Shown: positions 1 to 8,847, counted from the first letter of the stretch. The stretch is 64,000 nucleotides of DNA from Arsukibacterium tuosuense (GCF_900215315.1 NZ_OBEB01000007.1:62001-126000); one strand, 5' to 3'. Numbers and translations: made by a program. The notes: a model not told the origin generated them from the sequence alone.

Positions 1-131
1 GCATCGGTCAGAATCACCCGGACCTCCGCGCCCCGCTCTTTTAAACGGCGGACTAAATCGGCACTTTTGTAAGCGGCAATGCCGCCACTAATGCCAAGTA
101 AGATCCGTTTTGCTGCCAGTGTCTGCTGCAT
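1..131 (-). CDS. coaBC: CoaBC (Dfp), N-terminal fragment
   Basis: Partial gene running off the left edge; only the first 43 codons are present, with the start codon at 129-131. The translation begins [20 protein letters not shown] and continues into a flavodoxin-like CoaC domain. [13 protein letters not shown] is the N-terminal signature of the bifunctional phosphopantothenoylcysteine decarboxylase / phosphopantothenate-cysteine ligase, which carries out two steps from pantothenate to coenzyme A. It is divergent from radC across an 82-bp gap, the same arrangement as dfp/radC in E. coli. The rest of the protein lies outside the window. Confidence 0.93.
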   Translation of the reverse strand, partial: MQQTLAAKRILLGISGGIAAYKSADLVRRLKERGAEVRVILTD

Positions 132-213
132 AGATACCTAAAGCTGGTCCGAAAATCATCGGTATAAGATAACACGGAACGTAAAAATCGGCATCAATTC
201 AGGGAGGATTCAG

Positions 214-888
214 ATGGTTATTTCTGACTGGCCAGTTACCGAGCGACCGCGGGAAAAACTGTTGCAGCTGGGGCCTAAGGCCTTATCTGATGCTGAGCTT
301 TTGGCGATATTTCTACGCACCGGAGTCAGTGGCTGCGATGCGGTAACCCTGGCCCGGCAGTTACTGAATCATTTTGGATCGTTGCGCCGCTTAATGGGCG
401 CCAGTCAGCATGAGTTTTGCCAGGCGAAGGGCCTGGGTGAAGCCAAATTTGTGCAGTTGCAGGCAGTGCTGGAGCTGAGTAAAAGGTATATGCAACAGCA
501 ATTGCAGCGGGAAACCGTGTTTACTGAGCCGGCACTGGTAAAGAAATTTTTATCGCATACCATTGGCCACGAGCAGCGTGAAGTTTTCCTGTTACTTTAC
601 CTTGATAATCAACATCGTTTAATTGCCAGCGAGCCATTATTTATGGGCACTATTGATGCGTCGCCGGTGTATCCACGTATTGTAGTTCAGCGCGCTTTAG
701 CGCATAATGCCGCCGCCGTTATATTGGCTCATAATCATCCTTCCGGGGTGGCGGAGCCAAGCCGCGCCGACAGGGCAATAACGGAGCGCCTGACCCAGGC
801 TATGGCATTGGTAGATATTAAAATACTGGACCATTTTGTGGTGGGCGATGCAGAAGTTGTCTCTTTTGCAGAACGCGGCTGGCTTTAA
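214..888 (+). CDS. radC: RadC family JAB-domain protein
   Basis: A 224-aa protein of normal RadC length. The N-terminal third has a helix-hairpin-helix-like region (about residues 20-75). The C-terminal JAB/MPN+ metalloprotease-like domain (about 100-224) shows the zinc motif HNHPSG followed by SRAD (HxHx7SxxD). Historically annotated as a DNA repair protein, but its biochemical role is unsettled; the zinc motif is intact, so it may be an active hydrolase. The start is preceded by GGGAGG (about 200-205). It sits between coaBC and rpmB-rpmG-mutM, the conserved enterobacterial order. Confidence 0.95.
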   Translation: MVISDWPVTERPREKLLQLGPKALSDAELLAIFLRTGVSGCDAVTLARQLLNHFGSLRRLMGASQHEFCQAKGLGEAKFVQLQAVLELSKRYMQQQLQRETVFTEPALVKKFLSHTIGHEQREVFLLLYLDNQHRLIASEPLFMGTIDASPVYPRIVVQRALAHNAAAVILAHNHPSGVAEPSRADRAITERLTQAMALVDIKILDHFVVGDAEVVSFAERGWL

Positions 889-950
889 CAATATTCGAAT
901 GAAACAGGCGGATCGCCAACGGATCTGACTAAGGTGCCATTTAAATTCTC

Positions 951-979
951 TTGAGTTTAATGGGGCTTTCGTGTATAAA
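951..979 (+). promoter_or_regulatory. Sigma-70 promoter of rpmB-rpmG
   Basis: TTGAGT at 951-956 and TATAAA at 974-979 are separated by exactly 17 bases. The -10 is followed by a GC-rich discriminator (GTGCGCCC), typical of stringently controlled ribosomal promoters. It leaves an 80-90 base leader before rpmB. Read by eye; no transcript data. Confidence 0.75.
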
Positions 980-1067
980 GTGCGCCCTCATCCATTTTCG
1001 GGGCAACCTTCAAGGCCAGAAGGGTGAATGATAGCTCGAGCTGACGTAATTTTGGAGAAATATAGAC

Positions 1068-1304
1068 ATGTCTAGAGTATGCCAAGTAACTGGCAAAGGT
1101 CCGATGGTAGGTAACCGTCGTTCGCACGCCAACAACGCGACAAAGCGCCGTTTCCTGCCTAACCTGCAAACTCACCGTTTCTGGGTTGAAAGCGAAAACC
1201 GTTTTGTTACTTTACGTACTACCACCCGTGGTATGCGTATTATTGACAAGAAAGGTATCGACGCCGTTTTAGTAGACGTTCGTGCCAACGGTCACAAGGT
1301 TTAA
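1068..1304 (+). CDS. rpmB: 50S ribosomal protein L28
   Basis: A 78-aa protein starting [20 protein letters not shown], the canonical L28 N-terminus and exact family length. It is rich in Arg/Lys and binds rRNA in the large subunit. The start is preceded by TGGAGA. It forms an operon with rpmG 11 bases downstream, led by the strong promoter at 951-979. Confidence 0.98.
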   Translation: MSRVCQVTGKGPMVGNRRSHANNATKRRFLPNLQTHRFWVESENRFVTLRTTTRGMRIIDKKGIDAVLVDVRANGHKV

Positions 1305-1315
1305 GGAATTAACTC

Positions 1316-1471
1316 ATGCGCGATAAAATCCGTTTAGTTTCTTCTGCCGGTACTGGTTTCTTCTACACTACTACGAAGAACAAGCGTACCATGCCAGAAA
1401 AAATGGAAATTAAAAAGTTCGATCCTAAAGTGCGCAAGCACGTGATTTTCAAAGAAGCGAAAATCAAGTAA
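1316..1471 (+). CDS. rpmG: 50S ribosomal protein L33
   Basis: A 51-codon gene translated by hand: it starts [20 protein letters not shown] and ends with FKEAKIK before TAA at 1469-1471. This matches the short L33 family over its full length. The variant has no CxxC zinc ribbon, as in E. coli RpmG. The start follows AAGGAATT with good spacing. Second gene of rpmB-rpmG; an intrinsic terminator begins 8 bases after the stop. Confidence 0.97.
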   Translation: MRDKIRLVSSAGTGFFYTTTKNKRTMPEKMEIKKFDPKVRKHVIFKEAKIK

Positions 1472-1479
1472 TCGACCTG

Positions 1480-1504
1480 AAAACCCGGCCAACGCCGGGT
1501 TTTT
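1480..1504 (+). terminator. Intrinsic terminator after rpmG
   Basis: Ten-base stem AAAACCCGGC / GCCGGGTTTT with loop CAAC, running into a T-rich tract. Ends the rpmBG transcript. Confidence 0.9.
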
Positions 1505-1581
1505 GCTTTTTATACCCTGCCTAAGTTACTATGCCGCTGCCCCTTGCAGACAGGTACTGCCCCGCGCAGAAAAACTTTATT

Positions 1582-2082
1582 ATGCTGAAACTCTCACGCC
1601 GTAACTGGAACAACGTACTGATTTTTGCAGTATTGATCCTGATGTTTGTGCTGTATGGCATACCACAACGTTTACAACAAAAAATGGCCGCTGAGCACCG
1701 TTTAGTCCCGGCAGACGCTGAGTTATTAATGGTAGGCTTTGCCAGTCAGCGTTTAGTTAAAGCCGGGCCGCAGTGGCAATTACAACCGGCTGGTAATAGT
1801 CAGGTTGATGCCGAGCAGGTAGCATTGGCCTGGCAGTATAGCCAGCTGATACCGGTGGATACCGTGCCAATGCAAAGCCGGGTGCCGGTGGCGCAGGCCA
1901 GTGTGCAACTGGTCGGAAAAAGCACGCCCATTATCTGGTTGCTGTATCCGGGCGCTGAGCCTGCCAATAACCCTGAACAAGGCCCTGACACTAGCCAGTA
2001 TCTGTTGCAACAGGCCGGCCAGAAGCAGTTTTATCAGTTGAGCAGGGAGCAGGCCCGCCAATTATTTTTGCTGGAGCAATAA
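1582..2082 (+). CDS. Small single-pass membrane protein of unknown function
   Basis: I do not recognise this 166-aa protein. It starts [20 protein letters not shown], giving one N-terminal membrane helix (about residues 10-27) with positive charges before it, so the remaining soluble 135 residues should be periplasmic. The body is rich in Gln, Ala and Pro and contains no motif I can name. A longer reading frame from 1531 exists, but the ATG at 1582 places a normal membrane anchor at the start. It stops 5 bases before mutM, so the two are probably co-transcribed, yet it is absent from the equivalent E. coli rpmG-mutM interval. Confidence 0.7.
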   Translation: MLKLSRRNWNNVLIFAVLILMFVLYGIPQRLQQKMAAEHRLVPADAELLMVGFASQRLVKAGPQWQLQPAGNSQVDAEQVALAWQYSQLIPVDTVPMQSRVPVAQASVQLVGKSTPIIWLLYPGAEPANNPEQGPDTSQYLLQQAGQKQFYQLSREQARQLFLLEQ

Positions 2083-2087
2083 CACTA

Positions 2088-2897
2088 ATGCCAGAATTAC
2101 CCGAGGTAGAAGTTTCCCGTTTAGGCATTAGCCCACACCTGGAGGGTCAGCAACTACTTAGGGTGGTAGCCCGCCAACGCCAGCTGCGCTGGTGGATCCC
2201 GGATGAAGTGGTGCAGTTAAGCAACCAACCCATTTTGGCGGTGCAGCGGCGGGCTAAGTATTTACTGATTAGCCTGGCCAGCGGCGATATTATTTTGCAT
2301 TTAGGTATGTCGGGCCATTTAAAAGTGGTTGCCAGTAATACCCCTGCGGCCAAACATGATCATCTGGATTTATTATTGTCGAACAATAAAGTGCTGCGAT
2401 TAAACGATACCCGCCGTTTTGGCGCTGTGCTGTGGCAGGCTAAAGGCGAGGTGCATCCGTTATTGGCAGCACTGGGGCCAGAACCACTAACAGAAGATTT
2501 TAGCGAGCATACCCTGATTGACGGCTGTGCCAAACGCTCGGCAGCGATTAAATTGGTGCTAATGGATAACAAGGTGGTAGTCGGGGTAGGAAATATCTAC
2601 GCAAACGAGGCGTTGTTTAAAGCCGGTATTTTGCCAACCGCACCAGCCAACAGCGTGCCTGCAGCGAAACTGGCTTTATTAAGCACAGTAGTAAAAGAAA
2701 CGCTGGCAGCAGCGATAGTGCAGGGCGGCACCACCTTAAAAGACTTTAGTCAGGCCGATGGTAAGCCGGGCTATTTTAAACAACAGTTACTGGTATACGG
2801 CCGTGGCGGCCAGCCATGTCTGCAATGTCAGCAACCATTAACTGAGATAAAACTGGGCCAGCGCACTACGGTTTATTGTGATATTTGTCAGAGGTAA
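2088..2897 (+). CDS. mutM: Formamidopyrimidine-DNA glycosylase (Fpg)
   Basis: A 269-aa bifunctional base-excision repair enzyme that removes 8-oxoguanine and formamidopyrimidines and nicks the abasic site. The N-terminus reads [10 protein letters not shown]: Pro2 is the catalytic nucleophile after Met removal and Glu3 its partner. The C-terminal zinc finger has Cys244, Cys247, Cys264 and Cys267, with the conserved Arg (about 259) that contacts the flipped base. Length is normal. It follows the unknown membrane protein by 5 bases. Guarding against oxidised guanine fits an aerobic organism. Confidence 0.97.
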   Translation: MPELPEVEVSRLGISPHLEGQQLLRVVARQRQLRWWIPDEVVQLSNQPILAVQRRAKYLLISLASGDIILHLGMSGHLKVVASNTPAAKHDHLDLLLSNNKVLRLNDTRRFGAVLWQAKGEVHPLLAALGPEPLTEDFSEHTLIDGCAKRSAAIKLVLMDNKVVVGVGNIYANEALFKAGILPTAPANSVPAAKLALLSTVVKETLAAAIVQGGTTLKDFSQADGKPGYFKQQLLVYGRGGQPCLQCQQPLTEIKLGQRTTVYCDICQR

Positions 2898-2956
2898 ATA
2901 ATTACAGTACTTTAAGTTTTATTGATTAGTTAACCGCCAGTTCTTGTAGGGGCCCG

Positions 2957-5176
2957 ATGCCAATTCAACCGAAATTTAGATTTGATAGTCCACCTGATTC
3001 TGCTCAGCGATATTTTACTGACAGGGATGAGCCCAGAGCCATTTTTGCAAAGTACCTCAATGCAAATTCAACAGAAGAGCATCAAATACTAAACTTTTAT
3101 GGCATAGGTGGGGTTGGCAAAAGTCGATTAATAACCGAGTTTGTTAATTCGGTAAAAAAGTCTGACAGATGGACTCCGTTAACTCTTGATATGGCGCAAG
3201 CGAATTTGCACGAGAGTGCTGCGGCGTTACTGAACTTAAGAAATCAGCTTGCGAAAGCCTTACCCAAGTTTAAATTCCGGTCTTTTGACTATGTCTATGC
3301 AACGTATTGGCAGAAACTTAATCCATCAATAGATCTTAGTGATAGCAGCTTTGATATTTTGGAAAATTCTGACTTATTAACAGAGATCGGAACCAATCTG
3401 TTTGACACGCTTGAAGCGGTTCCGGGCCTTGGCATCATCAATAAAGTTGCGAAACTCGGAAAAAAAGCGAATTCAGCTATTAACTCCTGGTGGCTCAAGA
3501 GAGGGTGCTCGATTACCCAGCAGCTAGAGCAAAAACAAAGCAATGAAATAAAGCTATGGCTACCAGCGTATTTTGCCCAGGATATACATGACTTTCTGGA
3601 CGAATATCCACAACACAGAGTATGTGTATTTTTTGATACATACGAAGCATTGTGGGAAAACAATACTTCAGCAGGAAAGTTTTTCGAGGTTGATGAATGG
3701 GTAAGAGAGCTCGTTGGCCATTTGCCTCAATTTTTATTTGTGATTGCAGGTAGAGAAAAACTCCGTTGGTTGGAAACTGATCCAGATTGGAACGACGTAA
3801 TAGATAGTCACATATTAGAGCGACTTTCTGACAAGGATTCGACGCTGTTTTTGGAACGCTGTGGAATTGCAAATAATACTATTGCTTCGGCAATTGCCAT
3901 TTCCAGCGAAGGTTCACCCTTTTATTTAGATTTGGCAGTTGATAGTTATAGAAAATTATTGTCGTCAGGAAAGTCTCCTGATATTACTGATTTTATGGGC
4001 AAAACGCCCAGGGAGCTGCTTGACCGATTTATTCGATATCTTGACAGAAATGAACTCGCCAGCTTGAAAGTTTTGGCATTATGCCGGACCTATGATGTAG
4101 ATTTGTTTTCTGCTCTGATGAAAGCGTTTGAAACTGGTTATTCGCCAGTTAACTTTGCTGAATTTAATCGATACTCGTTTATTCACCATATTAATGAACA
4201 CGATTTCACTATAAGCGCGTTGATGAAGCGAGCCATGATAGATTACCTGGAAAAAGATACTCAGATTAGAGTCAGATCCTTTCTGTATCATTATTTTCGG
4301 GACAAAATAACAGATCTTGCCCTGGAGGGGGCAAAAGGTTTTAGTAACTTTGATAATGTCAGTTACTACGCTACCGACCTGGTATTTAATAATGAGAAAC
4401 GATTCGACTATCTCATGCTTTGTGGCCGAGTTTATCAGTATCAAACTAAAATGGCTGATGCATTAGCACAGTATGAAAAAGCTGTTTCAGTGGCTGATTC
4501 CAACTTAATTGAAGTTCAACAAGCCCGTATTGAAATTGCGACAACCCAACGCCAGCATGGCGATGAGGTCGCTGCCAGCCGCACGATAAAAAAGATTCTT
4601 GAGGATTGTATAGTAGAGCCTTCTGATGAAATAAAAGGCAAAGCGTTAGTCCAACTAGGATTATGTTATTACTCGTTGGCTCAAACTAAACATGAACCAG
4701 CATTAATAGAAAAATGTATTGAGTGTTATCAAGAAGGCCTTGAACTTGCTCTTAAGCTTGAAGATGCAAAGCAAATAGTTTACACAAAATTGTCATTGTC
4801 CACCGCTTTTGAAAGCATAGGCAAAATTCCGGAAGCAATAGAGCTATTGCATGAATGCAAAGTATTAGCCAAAAAAAATGGCTTTGAGCATCAATATATA
4901 GACTGTTTGAATGGGTTAGCCAGAAAGTACATTATCATTGGAGAATATACGACGGCTATTGAGTTAGCTGAAGAGGGATTAAAACGGTGGCAACAAAGTA
5001 ATTTTAAACGAGGACAATTAGTTATGTGCTGCCATTTATTGGAAGCACATTTTAAACTCGGGAACCCAAAGGAATCAGTAACTGAGATTTTAACTGACGG
5101 GCAGACTTTGAGCGAGGACGTCACTGAAACGCTGATAATCCAAATGTTTGAAAAGTCAAAATCACTTTGGCTTTGA
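2957..5176 (+). CDS. STAND-type NTPase with TPR-like C-terminus
   Basis: A 739-aa soluble protein. Seen: Walker A GIGGVGKS at residues 49-56; a Walker B-like strand RVCVFFDTYE at 221-230; a sensor-like FVIAGREKLRW at 261-271; and GSPFYLDL at 319-326, resembling the GxP motif of NB-ARC/STAND ATPases. From about residue 460 on there are helical pairs of TPR type, for example YQYQTKMADALAQYEKAV. STAND proteins are signal-responsive switches used in regulation and in antiviral defence, with repeats as sensor. No nuclease, protease, TIR or transmembrane effector domain is visible; the N-terminal 48 residues are too short for one. The gene is visibly AT-richer than its neighbours, stands alone between mutM and an outer-membrane protein gene, and looks horizontally acquired. 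The precise function is unknown. Confidence 0.8.
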   Translation: MPIQPKFRFDSPPDSAQRYFTDRDEPRAIFAKYLNANSTEEHQILNFYGIGGVGKSRLITEFVNSVKKSDRWTPLTLDMAQANLHESAAALLNLRNQLAKALPKFKFRSFDYVYATYWQKLNPSIDLSDSSFDILENSDLLTEIGTNLFDTLEAVPGLGIINKVAKLGKKANSAINSWWLKRGCSITQQLEQKQSNEIKLWLPAYFAQDIHDFLDEYPQHRVCVFFDTYEALWENNTSAGKFFEVDEWVRELVGHLPQFLFVIAGREKLRWLETDPDWNDVIDSHILERLSDKDSTLFLERCGIANNTIASAIAISSEGSPFYLDLAVDSYRKLLSSGKSPDITDFMGKTPRELLDRFIRYLDRNELASLKVLALCRTYDVDLFSALMKAFETGYSPVNFAEFNRYSFIHHINEHDFTISALMKRAMIDYLEKDTQIRVRSFLYHYFRDKITDLALEGAKGFSNFDNVSYYATDLVFNNEKRFDYLMLCGRVYQYQTKMADALAQYEKAVSVADSNLIEVQQARIEIATTQRQHGDEVAASRTIKKILEDCIVEPSDEIKGKALVQLGLCYYSLAQTKHEPALIEKCIECYQEGLELALKLEDAKQIVYTKLSLSTAFESIGKIPEAIELLHECKVLAKKNGFEHQYIDCLNGLARKYIIIGEYTTAIELAEEGLKRWQQSNFKRGQLVMCCHLLEAHFKLGNPKESVTEILTDGQTLSEDVTETLIIQMFEKSKSLWL

Positions 5177-5195
5177 TGTTATTTGTTGCCTTAAA

Positions 5196-6836
5196 TTAAA
5201 AACGCCGTTTAGCAGTAACCCGCCATTGCCAGTTTCCCAGCTCCGGATTGTCGCTAACCGGCCGGGTTAAGTCGATATGGACCATGGTGCCGCGGCTGGA
5301 ATGGGTGGACAATAAGCGTATACCTACGCCAACACCATACAAGACATTGGAATCAATATTATTTTCACCGCGCTGTTCAGCGCCCCAGCTACGGCCGGCA
5401 TCGGCAAAGCCGGCAAAGCCGACATCGAAAATGTGCAGAATGTTCCAGTCGGTATAGTAACGATACTCGGCAGTGGCAACCATCCGGTTATCACCACGCT
5501 GGTAAAATAACGGAAAGGCCCGCAGACCGGTATCGCCGCCAAGATATAGCGCTTCATCTTCGAACAGATCTTTGCCACGTTGTAAATCGAGAATACCGAC
5601 TACACTGCTTTGCCGGTTCAGCTGATACACCAGCTGCCAATGGGTGCTAAGTAATTGCTGGCGCAAATCAGCCATTTTCAGACCATGATAACGAACGCTG
5701 CCGAGCAACCATAAGTCGCTTTGCAGCGACCAGGCTTTTTCAATTGCCGCATCCACTTGCCAGCCACTGGCGTCTGCCCCCAGACCTTTTTGCAAATTAG
5801 CTAGTCTCAGATACGCCTGCCAGCCCAGATTAATATCTTCTACCCGGTTAAACTGGTTTATGTTGTAGAGCTTTCGATACTGGTCTTCCAGCAACTGGTA
5901 CTCTACCCAGACTCTGGACAAATTCCGCTCCGACGGTAAATCAAACAAGGTGTCGGCATTTTCCGAAAAACTAACGTCTTCCAGCGTTACGCCGCTGTTC
6001 AGGCGATGAATACGCTTACTGTTGCCGGCTAACCTTAAACCGACAAAACTGGTAAACCCCTGCTGGGTACGGTCGTACTGGTTAACCTTCTCGCCAAGCA
6101 CATAATCATTAATTTGTTGTTTGTCCTTGCTGACATCAAAGCTTACTGCCCAGGGCGAGCTTAAGCGGTAAAATGGCCGCTGAACATTAATCTGATAGCT
6201 TTCACCGTCGGAGTTGTTAGCATAGCGGGTGAGTGCCTGCCAGTGGCTGCCCATAATATTCGGGCTGGCAAAACTAAATAAATAGCCGGTGCGTTCTGCG
6301 TCTTTCGCGTAATCCAGTTGCAACTGATTACCGGTGCCGAGCAGGTTATCTTCGGCGATACCTATCGAATATTCGGTTGAACCGCCTTCGCTGGAGAAAT
6401 CTATTTTTGGCAGCAACGACCAGTTGTCCCAGGTTTGTACCCGGACCTCAACAGTATTGGTCTCGGGGCAATAGTGACTTACCGCGACATCAGCGTCACG
6501 AATGTAGCTACGGCCACGCAAAATCCGTTCAGTTTCTGCCAGTTCGGCCAAATCTAACGGGCTTTGCGGGGTAAACAGCAAATCGTTGGCGATAGTCACT
6601 TCTTTAGAAATAATATGGCTGTAATTAGCAAAGCGGTGCAACCAGAAGGTGCCAGGTTCTGACAGGTCGAACACATTTTGCTGGGTGAAATGAATAGCGC
6701 TGATTGTCAGACCGGTTTTTTGTAAATCTGCTTCATCAAATAAGGTGGTGCAACTGGCATTAGTATCTGCACGAGCTTGATTAAACAAAGCGCCGGCCAG
6801 CAAAACGGCAATCACTAACGTACTGCGAAGCATCAT
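5196..6836 (-). CDS. Omp85/D15-family outer-membrane beta-barrel protein
   Basis: A 546-aa protein with a Sec signal peptide (cleavage near ARA-DT, residue 23). A POTRA-like segment (about 60-135) includes LAELAETERILRGRSYIRDA, and a D15-type barrel fills the rest. It ends in a C-terminal Phe (AKRRF), the usual outer-membrane assembly signal. It is shorter than BamA (about 800 aa) and TamA, with one or two POTRA units, so it is not the essential BamA. Its role may be outer-membrane assembly or lipid/protein transfer, but the substrate is unknown. The SD (AAGGA) lies inside the end of the upstream mscS gene, which suggests translational coupling. Confidence 0.8.
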   Translation of the reverse strand: MMLRSTLVIAVLLAGALFNQARADTNASCTTLFDEADLQKTGLTISAIHFTQQNVFDLSEPGTFWLHRFANYSHIISKEVTIANDLLFTPQSPLDLAELAETERILRGRSYIRDADVAVSHYCPETNTVEVRVQTWDNWSLLPKIDFSSEGGSTEYSIGIAEDNLLGTGNQLQLDYAKDAERTGYLFSFASPNIMGSHWQALTRYANNSDGESYQINVQRPFYRLSSPWAVSFDVSKDKQQINDYVLGEKVNQYDRTQQGFTSFVGLRLAGNSKRIHRLNSGVTLEDVSFSENADTLFDLPSERNLSRVWVEYQLLEDQYRKLYNINQFNRVEDINLGWQAYLRLANLQKGLGADASGWQVDAAIEKAWSLQSDLWLLGSVRYHGLKMADLRQQLLSTHWQLVYQLNRQSSVVGILDLQRGKDLFEDEALYLGGDTGLRAFPLFYQRGDNRMVATAEYRYYTDWNILHIFDVGFAGFADAGRSWGAEQRGENNIDSNVLYGVGVGIRLLSTHSSRGTMVHIDLTRPVSDNPELGNWQWRVTAKRRF

Positions 6837-6841
6837 ATCCG

Positions 6842-7696
6842 TTAATCCTTCTTCTCAGCTGAAGCATTAACATCAGCCGCAGTATTGATGGTAACTGGGG
6901 CAGAGCCCTGACCAAATACTACGGTGCGTTGCGGAAACGGAATTTCAATACCTGCCTGATCGAAGGCAATTTTAACTTCCTCCTGAATACTGTTTCGTAA
7001 TTCACGAAAGTTTTCCCGTTTGGTCCAGACACTGAACTGAATGCTCAGTGATGAATCGGCAAAGCCGTTAAAAATAAATAACGGGGCCGGTTCGTCCAGG
7101 CTCAGCGGATTATCATCTGCTACTTGCTGCAAGATCTGGCGCACCTTACTGATATTCTCTTTGTAGGCCACGCCTATCATCAAATCAAACCGACGAATAG
7201 GAAAGCGAGTCATATTGATCATTTCAGTTTTAATCAGGCTTTCATTGGGGATCCGGACATACAGATTGTCAAAAGTACGCAGCTTCACTGACAGTAAATC
7301 GATCGACAATACTTCGCCGGTGGTGTTGCCCACTTTGATAACGTCACCCAGCTGGAATGGCTGTTCACCAATCAGAAACAAGCCACTGATTAAATTTGAA
7401 GCTGAGGTTTGTGAAGCAAAACCAATGGCGACTGATAATACACCGGCGGCACCAAGTAATACCCCAAGTGAAAAACCCAGCTGGCGTAGTGCAGAGGCAA
7501 AGAACAAGGCCAGTACCAGCCAGTAAACTAAGCGTTTAAACAATACGGCGTGGTGCTGCGAGAAGTTATGGATAACCAGCCTTTGCACGCCACGACTGGC
7601 CAGGCTGGCCAATAATAAGCCTGCAGCCAGCATAATAGCTGCCTGTAGCATATTAACCATCTGTTCAGACCGCAAAAAAGCAGTAAATTGCTCCAT
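6842..7696 (-). CDS. MscS-family small-conductance mechanosensitive channel
   Basis: A 284-aa inner-membrane channel. There are three hydrophobic helices in the first 120 residues; the third carries the Gly/Ala-rich pore pattern LGVLLGAAGVLSVAIGFASQ typical of MscS TM3. The conserved beta domain follows (FQLGDVIKVG, then VRIPNESLI), then a C-terminal alpha/beta domain. It releases solutes on hypo-osmotic shock. The length matches E. coli MscS (286 aa). The SD AGGAG precedes the ATG. It is middle gene of a minus-strand trio with the D15 protein downstream and the DUF432-like protein upstream. Confidence 0.92.
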   Translation of the reverse strand: MEQFTAFLRSEQMVNMLQAAIMLAAGLLLASLASRGVQRLVIHNFSQHHAVLFKRLVYWLVLALFFASALRQLGFSLGVLLGAAGVLSVAIGFASQTSASNLISGLFLIGEQPFQLGDVIKVGNTTGEVLSIDLLSVKLRTFDNLYVRIPNESLIKTEMINMTRFPIRRFDLMIGVAYKENISKVRQILQQVADDNPLSLDEPAPLFIFNGFADSSLSIQFSVWTKRENFRELRNSIQEEVKIAFDQAGIEIPFPQRTVVFGQGSAPVTINTAADVNASAEKKD

Positions 7697-7711
7697 TAAT
7701 GCCAGCTCCTG

Positions 7712-8527
7712 TTAGTCATTGAACATGCCAGTAAAAGCCCGGATCAGCCCTTGCTTTTCGATATGTTGCCGCGGCTCGGCAACCCGGGATGCCGCCGTTA
7801 CGCCTGCAGGTAACTGCTTACTTATTTTGAAGCGGGTGAGGGCATGATTACCCTCGTGTTGCAGGGTTATCGGGTCTGTCCACAGCGTTCCGTCATGTAA
7901 ACCATACAGGGCCAGATAGGGCACCGGAATACTTAATTTATCCAGCATCAACATGCTATCGGCGTTATTTTCTATGGTAATGGTAGTAACCGCCCGGTGA
8001 GGCCGGGCAGGGAGTTCAGACCGGTTGTGGCGGGCCTGGGTTTTATCGGCATAACACAATTCACCATGTAAGGTGGAGGGCCCGAACCAGGTATCAGATA
8101 AACGCTGGCTGGCAATTTCAGCCAGCTTGCACTCGGGCTGTTGCAAGCTTACCGCTACTTCAACCGGCGAGCTGATATAAAACACCGCCTGCTGTGCCGG
8201 AGGAATACTGAGCTGAGTACGGGTTTTTACCACCACCGGGCGGTCAAGTAACCTGGGGGTCAGACAAAACCGGGCCGGACTTTCCCGAAATACAAAGCGT
8301 TGCAAATTATCAAGCTGTGGTAACTGTTCAATGTTCTGGCTGAGCAACTGATGTCGGTCTTCTTGTTCTCCAAGTCGGGTAAAACCCAGCCACCATTCAG
8401 AATGCAACCTTTGCAGATACAGGGTTAATGGCCCAAGCGTATATTGCCAGCTTTGGCCGCTTTCCAGAGCAATGGGCAGCCACCAGGGGCTAAGCGCCGT
8501 TGTATTGTTGCTGTGTTGTGGTTGCAT
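7712..8527 (-). CDS. DUF432-like soluble protein
   Basis: A 271-aa protein without signal peptide or membrane helix. The middle (RPVVVKTRTQLSIPPAQQAV then FYISSPVEV) and the later ITIENNADSMLMLDKLSIPV look like the beta-rich DUF432 family, which as I recall is repeatedly found next to MscS channels; I cannot verify this here. The location directly upstream of mscS (15 bases) supports a joint function, perhaps as an accessory or regulatory partner of the channel. I chose the ATG at 8527; the reading frame extends five codons upstream to a TTG at 8542, so the exact start is uncertain. No catalytic motif was recognised. Confidence 0.6.
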   Translation of the reverse strand: MQPQHSNNTTALSPWWLPIALESGQSWQYTLGPLTLYLQRLHSEWWLGFTRLGEQEDRHQLLSQNIEQLPQLDNLQRFVFRESPARFCLTPRLLDRPVVVKTRTQLSIPPAQQAVFYISSPVEVAVSLQQPECKLAEIASQRLSDTWFGPSTLHGELCYADKTQARHNRSELPARPHRAVTTITIENNADSMLMLDKLSIPVPYLALYGLHDGTLWTDPITLQHEGNHALTRFKISKQLPAGVTAASRVAEPRQHIEKQGLIRAFTGMFND

Positions 8528-8645
8528 ATCCTGTCCGGTCAATGAGCGTCAGCTTTGGCATAGTAGCAGAGCACAGGTGAGTGCTTCGCTAAATTTTCCG
8601 ATGTCCTGATTGTTATCCCAGGCAGCAGATTTTAAAATGATGGTT

Positions 8646-8663
8646 AAATTCCGCTTAATAAGC
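8646..8663. repeat. Copy 1 of palindrome-containing repeat upstream of mgtE
   Basis: The sequence AAATTCCGCTTAATAAGC contains the interrupted palindrome GCTTA-A-TAAGC. It differs from copy 2 at one position. A likely regulator-binding site. Confidence 0.7.
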
Positions 8664-8769
8664 AATATGTTATTTTATCTAAACTATCGATGGTGAGCTG
8701 TGTCAGCTCGGGTTATCATATTTTCAGTTACCCGTTCCAGCTTGCAGCCAGTATGCCGACTGCTTTATG

Positions 8770-8787
8770 AAATTACGCTTAATAAGC
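8770..8787. repeat. Copy 2 of palindrome-containing repeat upstream of mgtE
   Basis: AAATTACGCTTAATAAGC lies 124 bases downstream of copy 1 in the same orientation, with 17 of 18 bases identical. It is 60 bases before the mgtE start. Confidence 0.7.
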
Positions 8788-8847
8788 TTACCCTGTAATT
8801 CGCAGGAAATAGCAATATTGAGGTCAGGCCAGATTTAAGAGGGTGTT

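Larger units (their letters stand above)
8528..8847. promoter_or_regulatory. Divergent control region between DUF432-like gene and mgtE
   Basis: A 320-base non-coding interval. It contains two copies of an 18-bp repeat with a palindromic core (listed separately), AT-rich stretches suitable for promoters near 8665-8690, and the mgtE ribosome-binding site AGAGGG just before 8848. No M-box magnesium riboswitch consensus could be recognised. Confidence 0.5.

Noticed and set aside
957..1175. Minus-strand frame overlapping the rpmB promoter and 5' end
   Set aside because: It lies antisense to a strong promoter and L28, and shows no SD or recognisable protein pattern.
2957..5176. MalT-type transcription activator
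   Set aside because: NTPase and TPR parts are similar in layout, but no LuxR-type HTH is visible at the C-terminus, which ends in helical repeats.
8528..8847. M-box (ykoK) magnesium riboswitch upstream of mgtE
   Set aside because: None of the conserved M-box segments could be found on the plus strand.
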